64,000 nt of DNA from Ursus arctos. Taxonomy: Eukaryota > Chordata > Mammalia > Carnivora > Ursidae. Position 1 is the first letter of the stretch. The number at the start of each line of letters is the position of its first letter. The DNA lies in the NCBI RefSeq assembly GCF_023065955.2, contig NW_026622897.1, forward strand, positions 3,105,001 through 3,169,000, written 5' to 3'. The position numbers and the translations under genes were made by a program. The notes under the pieces were generated by a model. It was given only the letters and a program-made list of their open reading frames with translations, was not told the origin of the DNA and did no database searches. Below are positions 47,470 through 60,505 of this stretch, in pieces.

Positions 47470-48740
47470 TTATCCAGCTTATTTTCAAATATCTCAAATT
47501 ACTGAAAGGCAGTACTTCTCAAGGTAGCACACTTTTTCTTGGATGGCTCCATGTGTAGAAATTAACTTCTATACATAGTGACAACTGTCTCCCTGACACA
47601 TTTGGCACACTGATCTTTTTCCTAGAACTTGGTGGGGACATTCAGTAAAACTTTCTTTCTCATGACAGCCCATCCAAATCATGTGCTTCTCATCTTCAAC
47701 AGTCACCATTTTTCTGGACTAAACATCACTTAGTCTGCATCTGTTCCACATTTGCTCCTATTTAAAAACAAATGTCCATCTCAGTTGTTCTCGTCTTAAC
47801 ACAGGTAGCTTATCTACATACTTCTTAAAATGGGAGATCCAAAACTAGAAACAATGTCTCCTGTGCATAGATTGTTACATCCCTCAGGCAGTATACTTGT
47901 TATGGACTGAATGTTTATATCCCTCCAAAATACACATGTTGAAGCCCAGCCCCCAATGTGGCTGTATTTGAAGGCAGTCCCTTTATAAAGGTAATTAGGT
48001 TAAATGAGGTCATAAGAGTTAGGCACTGATCCAATAGGATTAGTGTCCTTATGAGACCAGACGGAGAGAGCTTGCTTTGTCTCTCTCCCACACGTGAGGA
48101 CATAAGTATCTCCCAGCCAGGAAGAGCCCACACCAAAAACTAAATTGATCAGCACCTTGATACTTGAACTTTTCAATCTCCAGAACTGTGAAAAAAAAAA
48201 AATTCTGTTGTCTAAGCCACCCAGTCTTTTATTTTGTTCTGGCAAGCTACACAGACTAAGACAGTACTCTGTTTTATTTCACTTGAGGTACCCAAAAAAT
48301 ACGCTCAATTTTCAGTAATTGTATTATATAGTAATTTTATCAAATTAACTATCACATAAAACCTTCAAGCCTGTTGCACACATGTTACTACTAAGCTGTG
48401 TCTGTTCTGTACTAGATTGATATTTGTTTATTTTCTATGAAAAGCTTTGAGTGCTGACCTATCACCCTGCATGTTGGTATTTCTTGTAGCTTTATGTCAT
48501 CCACAGCTAATGAGCATCTTTTTGCTTTTCATCCAAGTCATTGGTAAACATGTTCAATAAACTTGAGAACAGAGCTCTCTGAAATATGAGTAAAAAGTTT
48601 CCATCAAATAGGCACCAATTTTAATAAACCAGTTTCTTAATTATAAGTATCCAAGAAGATTTTTGTGATCGGTAGGCCTTCAAAATTTTTTTAGCCAATT
48701 TTAGAGTGTCTTATCAGTGTGTGTCCTGTAGAGAGATGCT
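47470..48740 (+). repeat. CR1/L3-like LINE relic split by a solo LTR
   Basis: gggagatccaaaactagaaa...aatgtctcctgtg before the LTR, and tagctttatgtcatccacag, ttttcatccaagtcattggt, aacatgttcaataaacttg after it, follow the CR1/L3 3' region (gtcatctgcaaa..., catccaagtcattaataaa..., gttgaacaggac...). Very old. The boundaries are approximate. Confidence 0.5.
47898..48263 (+). mobile_element. MLT1A-like MaLR solo LTR
   Basis: Complete LTR from TGTTATGGACTGAATG to ...CAGACTAAGACA. Contains aggtaattaggttaaatgag, ggtgtccttat-like attagtgtccttatgagac, cttgatacttgaacttttca, ctccagaactgtga and the terminal tctaagccacccagtc. MaLR LTRs derive from ERVL-related retroelements. A near-match 5-bp flank (atact / gtact) fits the expected target duplication. 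No internal region. Confidence 0.85.
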
Positions 48741-49131
48741 GCTGCTACTATGATGATTGCCATCACTCATTGTAGAATGCCCTTCCAACGTTTCCCTATG
48801 GGTGTTAAAACATCTGAAAAATAAAACCGTAATTTGTTCACTCTTAAATTTCCAGTGTCGAGAAAGTCCATGACATATAATAGGAGCTCATTAACTGTTT
48901 TTAAACTAAAATACTTACTGGACCTCTCTAGTGATATTGCAGTAGTAAGCCAATTGGAGGAGTCACTATTTAATGATGAAAGATAGCCATTAATAATAAT
49001 TTAATAATAATAATAACTGGGATAGTGGTAGAAGTGCCAACTTTCATATAAGTGTTTTGAGTTAGCACTTTTATTTCCCAGTCTAGCTAATATTCCAATA
49101 AGTATTCTATTTTGCATGCTACCATATTATT
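48741..49131. other. Unique sequence
   Basis: Includes a short (TAA)n-like run near 48995-49017. No gene. Confidence 0.4.
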
Positions 49132-49141
49132 TAAAATTCAG

Positions 49142-49356
49142 GCAGGCTGGGGGTTGCTGGGGGGGAGGTAGGTGGGGGGTTGGGGTGATTTGCATGATGG
49201 GCATTGAGGAGGGTACTTGATGTATTGAGTGCTGGGTGTTGTATGCAACTGATGAATCACTGAATTCTACCCCTGAAACTAATAATATACTGTATATTAA
49301 CTAAATTGAATTTAAATAAAAATTTTAAAAATCAAATTAAAAAATTAAAAAATAAA
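49142..49356 (+). mobile_element. Carnivore L1, 5'-truncated 3' end
   Basis: gatgggcattgaggagggta, tgatgaatcactgaattcta, cccctgaaactaataatata and ttgaatttaaataaaa mark the carnivore L1 3' terminus. The start is G-rich. Target-site duplication taaaattcag at 49132-49141 and 49357-49366. Confidence 0.93.
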
Positions 49357-49366
49357 TAAAATTCAG

Positions 49367-49840
49367 TGAATTATATTAAAAATTTTATATATAACTATAT
49401 CTGTTATTTAGTTTGTGTCACATAGTATTTGAAAAATATTTAAGACAGCTTATAAGAATGCAAATAACTCAGAAGGACATAATATACATTTAAATTGAGA
49501 AAAATGAGACAAAGTGAAAACAAAATTTGCAAAAGCAGATGGAGCCAGGAATGAGGTCACACAATATGCATACCTTCAAGTCTTAGATACTTGTTGGAGC
49601 CAGGCCACAATTTGCCCTCAGTATTGGAGCAGTCAACAGACACAGGAAAACATGATTCACAATGCAGTTCCTAACATGTGCACTCAGGGTTTGGCACCAA
49701 ACACCCATCCAGGTTGACACAAGTGATGCAGGAGGTTCTTACAATACCTCTGTTGCAGTTGCCATGTCCAATCCATCCCCCTGCCCGATGACTTTGTCCT
49801 CTGAATATCAGGTGGAGCAGTACCCACTCCAAAAACATCT
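49367..49840. other. Unique sequence
   Basis: Overlapping frames of 67-74 codons on both strands, none with a recognisable product. Confidence 0.4.
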
Positions 49841-49844
49841 CTTT

Positions 49845-50062
49845 CTCACTTGGACAAATGCAGTAGCCCTGTAACTGGTCTCCCCACACACCCATGCCTA
49901 CCCCCCAAATCTAATACATTTTCCACTTTGCAGCCACAGTGATTTTTTTTTTTTTAATGCAAATTGGATTCTATTAGGTCCTTGCGTAATGCCTTTTAGA
50001 AATTCTTTGTTGACCTCAGGATAAAGCTACCATGTGGCATACCACATCTTACATGCTGTGTC
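49845..50062 (+). repeat. L2 LINE fragment
   Basis: cagtagccctgtaactggtc, acattttccactttgcagcc, acagtgattttt...aatgcaaat, ctcaggataaagctaccatg match the L2 block preceding its 3' end. Confidence 0.75.
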
Positions 50063-50087
50063 TCCAGACCTTAATCATTTTACTATT

Positions 50088-50111
50088 TGTGTGTGTGTGT
50101 GTGGGGGGGGG
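50088..50111. repeat. (TG)n followed by G-run
   Basis: Eight TG units then nine G. Confidence 0.9.
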
Positions 50112-51081
50112 TTAACTAAAAGGGTCTTATTAGCTTAGCTTCACAGTTACCCCGTTCCTTCCAACTCAAGCTCTTAGCACTTGCTGTTACCTCTGATTGC
50201 CTGTTTGTTTTTTCATTTTGCAAACATTATACATTTAGTGGTGTCCAGAATATTTTAGGTAAGATATAAGAACATTTATATATCATAAATAAAAAAAAAC
50301 TTTTTAAATATATAAAATAACTTCTAATAAATCTGGAAATGAAATTATATTGACTAGATTATCCAAATAATGCTAACTTCTCAGGGCTATTAGTTTAACT
50401 GTTATACACCATAACCTCAAAAAGTTTTTCTTTTTCTGTAAACAAAATGAGTATTCTGCATTTACAGTTTTTTACATAGCACAATAAAAATGTCATGGTT
50501 ATGTTTCACAAATATAGAATATTGAACATTTAAAATAATAGTGTAAACTTTAAAAATACTAAGGATCCAAAGGCTGATTTGGGACATGCAGCAAATAAAT
50601 CTGATAATCTATAAAAGTGAAATTTATTTAACACTTTTTCTATTGCTTATTCTATAGAGCTATAATTTAAAGTTCCTATTTCACCTCTTCTTCTCACCTT
50701 TATGAAGTAATCATCTAAAGATGCTTTGGGGAGACAGACTATAAAGTCTTTGAGCTTCTTCTCAGATGACTCTATAAGGTCCAGGATAAATCTATTTCTA
50801 GTCACTATGTTGGAAGGACATATAGGGTACAAGAGTGCAGACAACACATTGTGTTTTGTAGGGAATATTGTATGTTAATAATAGTTGCCCTTGTAAAATT
50901 GTATTTCTCAAATTACTTTATAAAAATGTAGTCACAAGAATAAACTATTTACAATGTTTATAACTCTTTTGGCAGTTAAAGAAAATGCACTATATCATGA
51001 CAGTATGGTGTTTTAAAAGCACACTAAAAGTTAAGATGGAAATGCCAACTTTGGGAACATTTTTTTTTTTTTTTTTTTTGA
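50112..51081. other. Unique AT-rich sequence ending in T19
   Basis: No coding or repeat feature recognised. The T19 tract at 51061-51079 is unattached to any SINE body. Confidence 0.4.
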
Positions 51082-51097
51082 GAATGGAAAGGAAATG

Positions 51098-51324
51098 GGG
51101 TGCCTAGGTGGCACAGTTGGTTGAGTGACTGACTCTTCGTTTTCAGCTCTGGTGGTGATCTTGGGATCATGCGATTAAGCCCCCCATAGGGCTCCCTGCT
51201 CGGCTAGCAGTCTGCTTGAGACTCTCTTCCCCCTCTGCCCCACCCCCTGCACTCTTGTGCTCTCTTGCTGTCTCTCTCTCTCTCTCTCTCTCTAAAATAA
51301 ATAAATAAATCTTAAAAAGAAAAA
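51098..51324 (+). mobile_element. SINEC with (CT)n-expanded 3' body
   Basis: Sense copy. The (TC)n run at about 51271-51293 is longer than in sister copies. Target-site duplication gaatggaaaggaaatg / gaatgaaagaaaatg. Confidence 0.94.
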
Positions 51325-51339
51325 GAATGAAAGAAAATG

Positions 51340-53197
51340 ATATTTCTTATATCAAGATGAAGTGTTAAGACAGTGATTTTTCTCTGGATTTTAGAGTTTT
51401 ATTATGATATTTTATTAAATAAGAGAGTTTTCTTAAAAATTGGATCCCTGGTGGACTTATGCAATCTAAGTAAATGTTATATTGGGCCATGTTAAACAAG
51501 ACCAATTAAATTTATTCTAGAAAATTATGAAAAGCATGAATAAGTGTTAGAATTTGAAAGTTGTACTTGTATAAAAGGAATGGAGGAAAGGGAAGGAATT
51601 TAGTGAGTTATAGGCGCTCATAGAAAACATTTGTGTGCATATGAAGAACACACCAAAGGCAAGATGTGGATTTTGACAATTGTGGTTATTGATAATGATA
51701 TGGTCAATTTTCTATCTATGGTTGGAAATCACTCTTCATCAAAATAACAACCATGACATCATCTAGGAGTAGACCCGGGGTTTGCATTTGGAAGTAATGG
51801 GTAGACATGGTAAGATCTGTAGTTCTAAACTATGAAAACAAACAGTCCTGTGCTCTTCCACTTTCCCTACAAGCACCTCCAAAGTTACAGATCTCTAAAG
51901 TTATCACTAGAAAATTATATTTGTATGTTTTCATAAATTTATATAGTGTTATTTCTATTTAATTTCACTTAATCATCTCACTGGTGATATAATTTTTTTA
52001 ACATTGGTTGGAGAAAACCAATGCAAAATGAACAGAGAAGGTGCTCAGGATGGATATGTGAACATTGATCACATGTTTTGCTGCTTCACTGGAAGGGAAG
52101 AGCTTCCTAAGCCATTTCATTAGCCAGAAAATGGTCTTATTCAAGTACGTATAAATCAAGTACTGTGAGAAAAGAATTGAATAAGGAGCTTGGTCAGATG
52201 TGCAGTAGCAGCTCTCTGTGCTATTGTTTCTTGTTGCTATTCTACCCCCTTAAGTTCCTCCTCTCTGTAGGATTCCCTTATTTTGACCAAGTTCAGTAGG
52301 TGTAACCAATACCAACCCAAACAGAACTCCACAGAAATTCAGAATTTTGACAGTAGAATATTTAAAAGTGAAGGTGGTTACAATGATTGTGGTTACACAA
52401 AATTATAGAAAGATTAAAAAAATAATGTATAAGAGTGAGAAGTATTTCTCTATCACGATGGTAATATATGGGTGGCTCTTTTCCATTTCCAGAGTAAAAT
52501 ATTGTAAGATTACAGTTTCAGCATACATAAGCAAAATCACTGCCAATCCACCATTTTTTGGGTATTCATAGGGTTTCACTGGTTTGGAGAATTTAGTGTA
52601 GACATCTCTAGCATCCAGGAATCAATAAAAGTAGTGAACGCTTAGCAGCACTAGTTGGTGACTTCGAAGTCCATAAATAGAAATTAGTAGAGCACATTTT
52701 AAGGAAGACAGATAACCAGGCTGGGATAAAATGGAGAGGTTTTCAGTGCTTGACATTTATAACACCTTGTCATCTTTACCCTTGAGGACTAATGCTCTTT
52801 ATTCTATGCCTTAGGTTTATCTGTTTCTTAATTGTTCTCTGCTCCCCAGGGTCTCCAGCAAATGCTTGAATAATTGAAAACATTTTTCTCCCCAATGCTT
52901 GAGCTTTGGTCACTATGGGACTGAGACAGCTTAGTAAACTGAACTGATCATCGCATTCACGTAAAGATGTCACATTTTAAGATAGAATGGCACAGCATTG
53001 ACACCATAGCCTCCTCTCACTTAATTACTTTAAATCATTTTTATACTGCAGTGTTTTGTACTCCAGTGCCGGTTATGATAACATAGGCATTAAAACCTAA
53101 CATGGATCTGATCTGTTGTTGTAGTGATAATTCTTTCTACCTCCCCAGATATGGAAACGATCACTTTAACCCTTTAAATAATATTATGCAACTAAAA
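51340..53197. other. Unique sequence, about 1.9 kb
   Basis: One of the longest repeat-poor stretches here. No frame above 75 codons and no recognised motif. Confidence 0.45.
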
Positions 53198-53212
53198 TAG
53201 ATGGAGTATTTT

Positions 53213-53423
53213 TTTTTAAGATTTATTTATTTATTTATTTATTTGAGAGAGAGAGAGAGGATGCGGGGAGGGAAGGGGCAGAGGGGGAAAGAGAGAGAAT
53301 CCTAAGCAGACTCCGCGCTGAGCTTGGAGCCTGACATAGGGCTCGATCCCACCACGCTGAGATCATGACCTGAGTCAAAACCAGGAGTCTGACACTCAAC
53401 CAACTGAGTCACCCAGGCGTCCC
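53213..53423 (-). mobile_element. SINEC
   Basis: Antisense with (TTTA)n tail. Target-site duplication tagatggagtatttt (53198-53212) / tagatggagtgtttt (53424-53438). Confidence 0.95.
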
Positions 53424-53438
53424 TAGATGGAGTGTTTT

Positions 53439-54060
53439 TAAATGTATTATTGCCAATGGGATGATCAGTGATTGAAATTTTAAAGGTAACAGATAAATAT
53501 TAGTAATCAGAATCAAGAGTCTGGTGATGGCATTTGTGTGTTAGGATTAAACACCACACCAGGCAAAAGTAGAGAACCAGAACAAGACCAGAACAAGAGA
53601 AAGACCCAGTCGTATTTTCACATGCACTTCTATGCTCAGAGATAGTGTCTCTGAGATACTGTACAGCCTGGGGCCCTGGTTAGAGATAACAAAGGTTTAA
53701 AATATTTGTTTACCTATTTTCTCTGTGGAACAAAAAGTTATAAAGTTGAAGTATACTGTTGAGTATGGAGTTGACTTGCTAATGGTAATGAACTTAAGCC
53801 AGGTAGAATTATTTCACCTGTTTGAAGCTTTGGGGAAAATTATTAATTTGGCTAATTTTGTTTCTTGATTGTTTAACATATGTAGTTATTAAGGCAAAGC
53901 TTAATAAGAAGTCTACACTATGGAAATATCTACTACATTATAAGAATTAGAAACTAACTCTTTAAATCCAGAAAATCTATATCAGAATGTTTCAATGTCA
54001 CTGAATTATGGATAGTGGAATCCAAATAGAAAGTAAACAGAAAGATTTGGTTAAAAAAAA
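53439..54060. other. Unique AT-rich sequence
   Basis: Includes a short duplication accagaacaag at 53577-53598. Nothing else. Confidence 0.4.
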
Positions 54061-54064
54061 TTTT

Positions 54065-54258
54065 GGATGCCTGGGTGGCTCAGTTGGTTAAGTGTCTGCC
54101 TTCGTCTCAGGTCATGAACCCAGGGTCCTGGGATCGAGTCCTGCATCAGGCTCCCTGCTCAGCCGGGAGCCTGCTTCTCCCTCTCCCTCTGCCTGCCATT
54201 CCCCTTGCATGTACTTTCTCTCTCTGTCAAATAAATACATAAAATCTTTAAAAAAAAA
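54065..54258 (+). mobile_element. SINEC
   Basis: Sense copy with the general caniform body (cctctccctctgcctgcc) rather than the bear-type body. A tail of A9 is present. Confidence 0.94.
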
Positions 54259-54639
54259 TTAATCATAGAACATCTATTACTACTAATGAATAAAGAACAA
54301 TAATGAAAAATTGGCCATATAACCTAAAAGTTAAAAATATCGTCCATAATAATCAGAGAAATCAAGATACAATCCAGAATGAATGGTATTAAATTAATTA
54401 CAAATTGATTAAATAATAGTTCTTACATTTCTTTGTTACTTTATAATTAAAATTAAATTTTAAAGATTACCAAGTAAATTTTGTGAAGAATTTAAACAAT
54501 ATATAAAAGCATGAGAAAAAATTTTTAAAAATCACCTAAAATTAGACTATTCCTGAGATAAAAATCAATACTTTGCTGAATATCCTTTCACAAATCACTA
54601 TGTGAATTATATATAAATGCATAATTTAAAGTAAGGATA
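54259..54639. other. AT-rich sequence
   Basis: Nothing recognised. Confidence 0.4.
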
Positions 54640-54640
54640 T

Positions 54641-54827
54641 GGGGTGCCTGGGTGGCTCAGTCAGTTAACCATCTGCCTTTGGCTCAGGTCATGATCTCAG
54701 GGTCCTACGATTGAGCTCCATGTTGGGCTCCCTGCTCAGCGGGGAGTCTGCTTCTCCCTCTCTCTGTGCCCCTCCCCCTGCTCATGCTCTGTCTCTGTCT
54801 CTCTTTCTCTCTGTCAAATAAATAAAG
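54641..54827 (+). mobile_element. SINEC
   Basis: Sense copy, general caniform body, with almost no poly(A) left. Confidence 0.93.
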
Positions 54828-55570
54828 ATGTATCATATGTGCTGTTTTTATCATGGACAATTATATTTTGCTTTTTTGCTCCCTTCTTCCCTCTTGCCCA
54901 GCTTTCTTGCCAGCTACCTCCAGCTTTCTTCTCTCAGGGTAACAAGGTTAATAACCTGGTGTTATATATATCACATATATATCATACATGTATATAAACA
55001 TACTGTGTATATATATATGTGTGCGTGTGTTTATACATGCACAGTATATAATATATATACACATATGCATATACAGGCCTAATATATGTGTTTATACACA
55101 TACATACACATAGACCTTCTTCAGAGTTTGTTTCCAGAATTTGTATCCCATTTACAGAAATGGAATATTATATATAAACATCTCTGAGTCTTTCCTCACT
55201 TTACAAAACAGAGTAGAAACCCCTCCAGGCCTTTCTAGTGACTGCATGATATTCCATGGTATGTATGTACCAAAATTTACACAAACATTCATCTTCCTGC
55301 CTTCCTTCTTCCTTTTTTTAATACTAAAAATGTTGCAATTGGTATCCTCCTGTATACAGTCTGATGTATTGATGCACTTTTCCCGATGGGCACCTCTGTG
55401 GGTTTTGGATCGCTCCATCAGATTACCTGTCTGCCTCGAACAGATGTGACCAGAATGCTGTTGAAGACGGTGGCAGCAGCACTCTGTAAGAGCCCTGTAT
55501 CGTTGTCAGCACAGAGTGCTAGTACTCTCTAATTTCAGTAGTACAAAGTGTTAGCATCCTTTCATTTTTG
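54828..55570. other. AT-rich sequence with TA/CA microsatellites
   Basis: 54962-55115 is a mixed (TA)n/(CA)n patchwork. 55230-55450 (gcatgatattccatggtatg, tgttgcaattggtatcctcc, gatgggcacctctgtggg) may be an antisense relic of an old L1. Not certain. Confidence 0.35.
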
Positions 55571-55989
55571 TGTTGGCTCACAGACTTGGGAGCTTCTTGG
55601 GTGAAATGTGAAAGTGCCCCCATACCTGGAGGACAAGAAGAAACAGGAAACAGAGGTGGGGGGGCACTCCAGATTGTGGGTGGCAGGTTTAATAAGCAAG
55701 GACACTTAAGAGGCTTGTTTTAGGTGAACACTAGAGGAGTAGAGCTCTGCACCTGCCTGCCAGAAACCTAAAATTTTATAGAGTAGTCATAACTGGGTTC
55801 CATCCAGATGGTCTCAGCAACACCTTACTCTCAAGACTGTGTCCCTGAAAACAGCTCTGGCTGTGGGAATGATAGGCAGAAGGGGCTCTCCAAGAACAGA
55901 GGGGGTCAGAAGCTTCCCATTGCCCAGGGCCAGCTTAAGGGTCAGTCAGCAGTCATGTCCACTTCATGAGCTCCTCTAAAATTCTGTCA
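55571..55989 (-). mobile_element. Solo LTR of an endogenous retrovirus-like element
   Basis: On the - strand the block starts TGACAGAATTTTAGAGG and can end ...TGAGCCAACA. It contains a TATA box (TATAAAA, 55774-55780) and about 85 bases downstream an ATTAAA polyadenylation signal (55688-55693), the order and spacing of U3-R-U5. There is no adjacent gag, pol or env. The family is unknown to me, the termini are inferred from TG/CA ends, and no target duplication was found. Confidence 0.55.
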
Positions 55990-57378
55990 AACTAAGTGTA
56001 AATGTTATTCTTTAAGGTCATATCTATTTGTTACTTTTTTTATTGAAGTATAATTAACATACAGTGTTAGATTAGTTTCAGGCATACAATACAATATATA
56101 ATATAATTGACTCAACAATTCTATACGTTACTCAGTGCTCATCATAATAAGTGACCTCAGTCCTCTTCGCCTGTTTCACCCAACTACATCCCATTTGGCA
56201 ACCACCGGTTTGTTCAAGAGTCTGGGCTTTCTTTATTTGTTTGGGGGTTTTTTTGTTCATTTGTTTTTGTTTCTTAAATTCCATATATGAGTGAAATCAT
56301 ATAGTATTGTCTTTCTCTGTCTGACTTATTTCACTTAGCATTATATCCTCTAGGTCCATCTATGTTGTAGCAAATGATAAAATCTCATTTGTTGTTATGG
56401 CTGAGTAGTATATTGTATATATGTATACCACATCTTCTTTCTCCAGTCATCTATTGATGGGTAATTGGATTGCTTCCATATCTTGGCTATTGTACATAAT
56501 GCTTTCATTTCCTTTGGGTACATACCCAGTAGTAAAATTACTGGATCATATGGTATTTCTATTTTTAATTTTTTGTGGAACCGTCATACTGTTTTCCACA
56601 GTGGCTGCACCTATTTACATTCTCACCAAAAAGTGTACAAATGTTCCTTTTTCTCCACATCTTCTCCCACCCTTGTTACTTCTTCCCTTTTTCACTCTAT
56701 CAGTTAGGAGAGGTGCTGAGTGCTACCTCATTGCAGTATTGATTAGCATTTCCTTGATGATGAGTGCTGATGAGCATCTTTTCATGTGTCTGGTAGCCAT
56801 CTGTATGTCTTCTTTGGAGAAATATTTATTCATGTCCTCTGCACATTTTTTAATTGGATTATTTGTGGGATTTTGGTGTTGAGTTGTATAAGTCCTTATA
56901 TATTTTTGATATTAACTTCTTACTGGATAAATCATTTATAAATATCTTCTCCCATTCAGCAGGTGGCCTTGTTTTTTCATTGGTTCCCTTCCCTGTGCAG
57001 AAGCTTTAAATTTTGGTATAGTCCCAATAGTTGATCTTTGTTTTTGTTTCCATTGCCTGAGAAGACATACCTAGAAAAATGTTTACATGGCTGATGTCAA
57101 AGAGATTACTGCCTGTGGTTCTTCTAGGAGTTTTATAGTTTCAGGTCTCACATTTAGATCTTCAGTCCATTTTAAGTTTATTTTGTGTATGGTGTATGAA
57201 AGTGGTCATTTCATTCTTTTGCATGTAGCTGTCCAGTTCTCCCAGCACTATTCATTGAAGGGATTATCTTTTCCCCTTTGTATTTTCTTGCCTCATTTGT
57301 CATACACTAATTGATCATATAAGTGTGGATTTATTTCTGGGCTGTGCATTTTATTCTCTTGATCTATGTCTATTTTTT

Positions 57379-57538
57379 TAAAGATTTTATTTATTTATTC
57401 ATGAGAGACAGAGATAGGCAGAGGGAGAAGCAGGCTTCCCGCTGAGCACGGAGTCCGACGTAGAACTCAATCCCAGGACCCTGGGATCATGACCTAGCCA
57501 AAGACAGACGCTTAATGGACTGAGCCACCCAGGTGCCC
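57379..57538 (-). mobile_element. SINEC, dog-like body, nested in L1
   Basis: Antisense. Body with tattcatgagagacagagat and ggcagagggagaagcaggct recalls the canid SINEC form. Imperfect target duplication tatgtctattttt / tatgtgtctgttttt. Confidence 0.93.
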
Positions 57539-59307
57539 CTATGTGTCTGTTTTTGTGCCAGTATGATAATGTTCTGATTGCTTCAGCTTTGTAGTACCTC
57601 TTGAAATCTGGGATGTGGTATCACCAGCTTTGTTCTTTCTCAAAATTGTTTTGGGTATTTGGAGTCTTTCATGGTTCCATGCAAATTTTAGTATTATCTG
57701 TTCTACCTCAGTGAAAAAGGCTGCTGCTTTTTTGATAAGGGTTGCATTAAATCTGTAGGTTGCTTTGGGAAGCACATACATTTTAACAATATTTGTTGTT
57801 ATAATCTATGAGCATAGAATACCTTTCCATTTGTTTTTGTGGTCTTCAGTTTCTCTTATCAGTGTTTTATAGTTTTCAGAGTACAGGTCTTTCACCTCCT
57901 TGGCTAAGTTTATTCCTTAGGTTTTTGGTTTTTTGGTTTTTGGTGCACTTGTAAGTGAAATTGTTTTATTAATTTTTCCTTCTGCCCCTTCATTATTTGT
58001 ATATAGAAATGCAGTGGATTTCTGTATATTAATTTTATATCCTTTGACTTTACTGAATTCATTTATCAGTTTTAGTAGTTTTCTGGTGGTGTCTTTAGTG
58101 TTTTCTATATATAGTATCATGTCATCTGCAAATAGTGAAAGTTTTACTTTTTCCTTACCAATTCAGATACCTTTTATTTCTTTTTCTTGTCTGATCACTG
58201 TGGCTAGGACTTCCAGTGATATGTTGAATAGAAGTGGTGAGAGTGCACATCTTTCTCTTTTTCCTAATCTTAGAGGGAAAATTCTCAGTATCTAATCATT
58301 GAGTATTACGGTAGCTGTGGCTTTTCCATATATGTTCTTTATTATGTTGAAATATGTTCCCTCTAAACCTACGTTGTTGAGAGTTTTTATCATGAATGGA
58401 TGTTATACATTGTCAAATGTTTTTCTTGTATCTATTGAGATGATAATATGGCTTTTATCCTTTCTTTCATTAATGTATTGTGTTGATTGATTTGCAAATA
58501 TTGAACCACTGTTACATCCCAGGAATAACTCCCACTTGATAGCGGTGAAAGATTTTTTTAAATGTATTGTTGAATTCTGTTTGCTAATATTCTGAATTTT
58601 TGCATCTATAGTCTTCAGAGATATTGGCGTGTAGTTTTTTTTTGTAGTGTCTTTGTTTGGTTTTGGTATCAGGGTAATGCTGGTCTTGAAGAAAGAATTT
58701 GGAAGCGTTCCTTTCTCTTCTGTTTTTTGGAATTATTGGTACTAAGTCTTTTTATTTTTTAATCGTTATTTTTTATTTTTTCACTATTAACTCTTTTTAA
58801 ATGTTTGGTAGAATTCACCTGTGAAGCCATCTGTTGCTGGACTTTGTTGAAAGTTTTTTGATTACTGATTCAATTTCATTGTTGGTAAGTGATCTGTTTG
58901 ATTTTTCTATTTCTTTTTTGTTTAGTTTTGGAAGGTTATATGTTTCTAATAATTTATCAATTTCTTTTAAGTCGTCCAATTTGTTAGCATACAATTTTTT
59001 TTCATAGTATTCTCTTATAATCCTTTCTATTCCTGTATTGTTGGTTGTTATTTCTCCTCATTCATTTCTGATTTTATTTATTTGAGTTCTCTCTCTTATT
59101 TTCTTGATGAGTCTGGGTAAAGTTTTATCAGTTTTTTTGATCTTTTCAAAGAACCAGCTCCTGGTTATCATTGATCTGTTTTATGTTTTTTAAATTTCTG
59201 CTTTATTTATTTCTGCTCTAATCTTTATTATCCTCTTCCTTCTTCTGGCTTGAGTTTTTGTCTGTTCTCCTTTAGATGTAAGGTTAGATTGTTTATATGA
59301 GATTTTT

Positions 59308-59503
59308 TTTTTTTTAAGATTTTATTTATTTAGTTGACAGAAATAGAGACAGCCAGCGAGAGAGGGAACACAAGCAGGGGGAGTGGGAGAGGAAGAAGCA
59401 GGCTCCCAGCAGAGGAGCCCGATGTGGGGCTCGATCCCACAACACCGGGATCACGCCCTGAGCCAAAGGCAGACGCTTAACCGCTGCGCCACCCAGGCAC
59501 CCC
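59308..59503 (-). mobile_element. SINEC, bear-type, nested in L1
   Basis: Antisense, with a perfect 18-bp target-site duplication tgtttatatgagattttt at 59290-59307 and 59504-59521. Confidence 0.97.
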
Positions 59504-60505
59504 TGTTTATATGAGATTTTTACTGTTTCTTGAGTTAGGCCTGTATTACTATAACCTTTTCTCTTGGAATAGCTTTTACTGAATCCCAAAGAGTTTGAAT
59601 GATTGTGTTTTCTTTTTCATTTGTCTCCACGTATTTTTAATTTCCTCTCTCATTTCTTGGTTGACACATTTAATGTTTAGTAGCATATTATTTAGCCTCC
59701 ATATATTTGTTTTCTTTCTAGATTTTCTTCTTATGATTGAATTCTAACTTCATATCGTTGTGGTTAGAAGAGATGCATGATATGATTCCAGTCTTTTTGA
59801 ATCTGTGGAGACTTGTTTTGTGGACTAACATCTGATCTATCCTGGAGAATTTCCATATGCACTTGAAAATAATATGTGTTCTACTTTTTTGGATGCAATG
59901 TTCTGGCTATATCTGCTGGGTCCATCTGGTCTAGTGTATCATTCAAAGCCGCTGTTTCCTCATTGATTTTCTGCCTGGATGATTTATCCATGGATGCAAG
60001 TGGGGTGTTAAAGTGCCCTACTATTATTGTATAACTGTCTATTTCTCCCTTTGTGTCTGTCAATAATTGCTTTATGTATTAGGTCCTCCCATGTTGGATG
60101 CATAGATACTTAAAATTGTTATATCCTCTTGTTGGATTGTTCCCTTTATCATTATGTAGTGCCTTTCTTTGTCTCTTGCTACAGTCTTTGTTATAAAGTC
60201 ATTTTTTCCAATGTAAGTATCACTACCCCAGCTTTCTTTTCACTTCCATTTGCATGGTAAATGTTTTTTTGATCCCTTCACTTTCAATCGGGAGGTGTTT
60301 TTAGGTCTAAAGTGAATCTCTTATAGGCGACCTATAGACCCATCTATGTCTTTTGATTGGAGAATTTAGTCCATTTACATTCAAAGTAATTATTGATGGG
60401 TATGTACTTTTTGCCATTTTGTTACTTTTTACAGTTGTTCTTGTGGCTCTTCTCTGTTTCTTTCTTCTCTTGTTTTCTTCCCTTGTACTTTGATGGCTTT
60501 CTTTT

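Larger units (their letters stand above)
56285..60417 (-). pseudogene. L1 ORF2 remnant (endonuclease/reverse transcriptase)
   Basis: Starts at the complement of tacattcaaagtaattattg and follows ORF2 order. Endonuclease segment 60063-59881 contains TIIVGHFNTPLASMDKSSRQ. The reverse transcriptase active-site region carries [12 protein letters not shown] (about 58135-58085). The C-terminal part at 57781-57539 contains [16 protein letters not shown] and [15 protein letters not shown]. Split by SINEs at 57.4 and 59.3 kb and by several frameshifts. Ends near the complement of gactgagtagtatattg and its downstream block. Confidence 0.93.
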
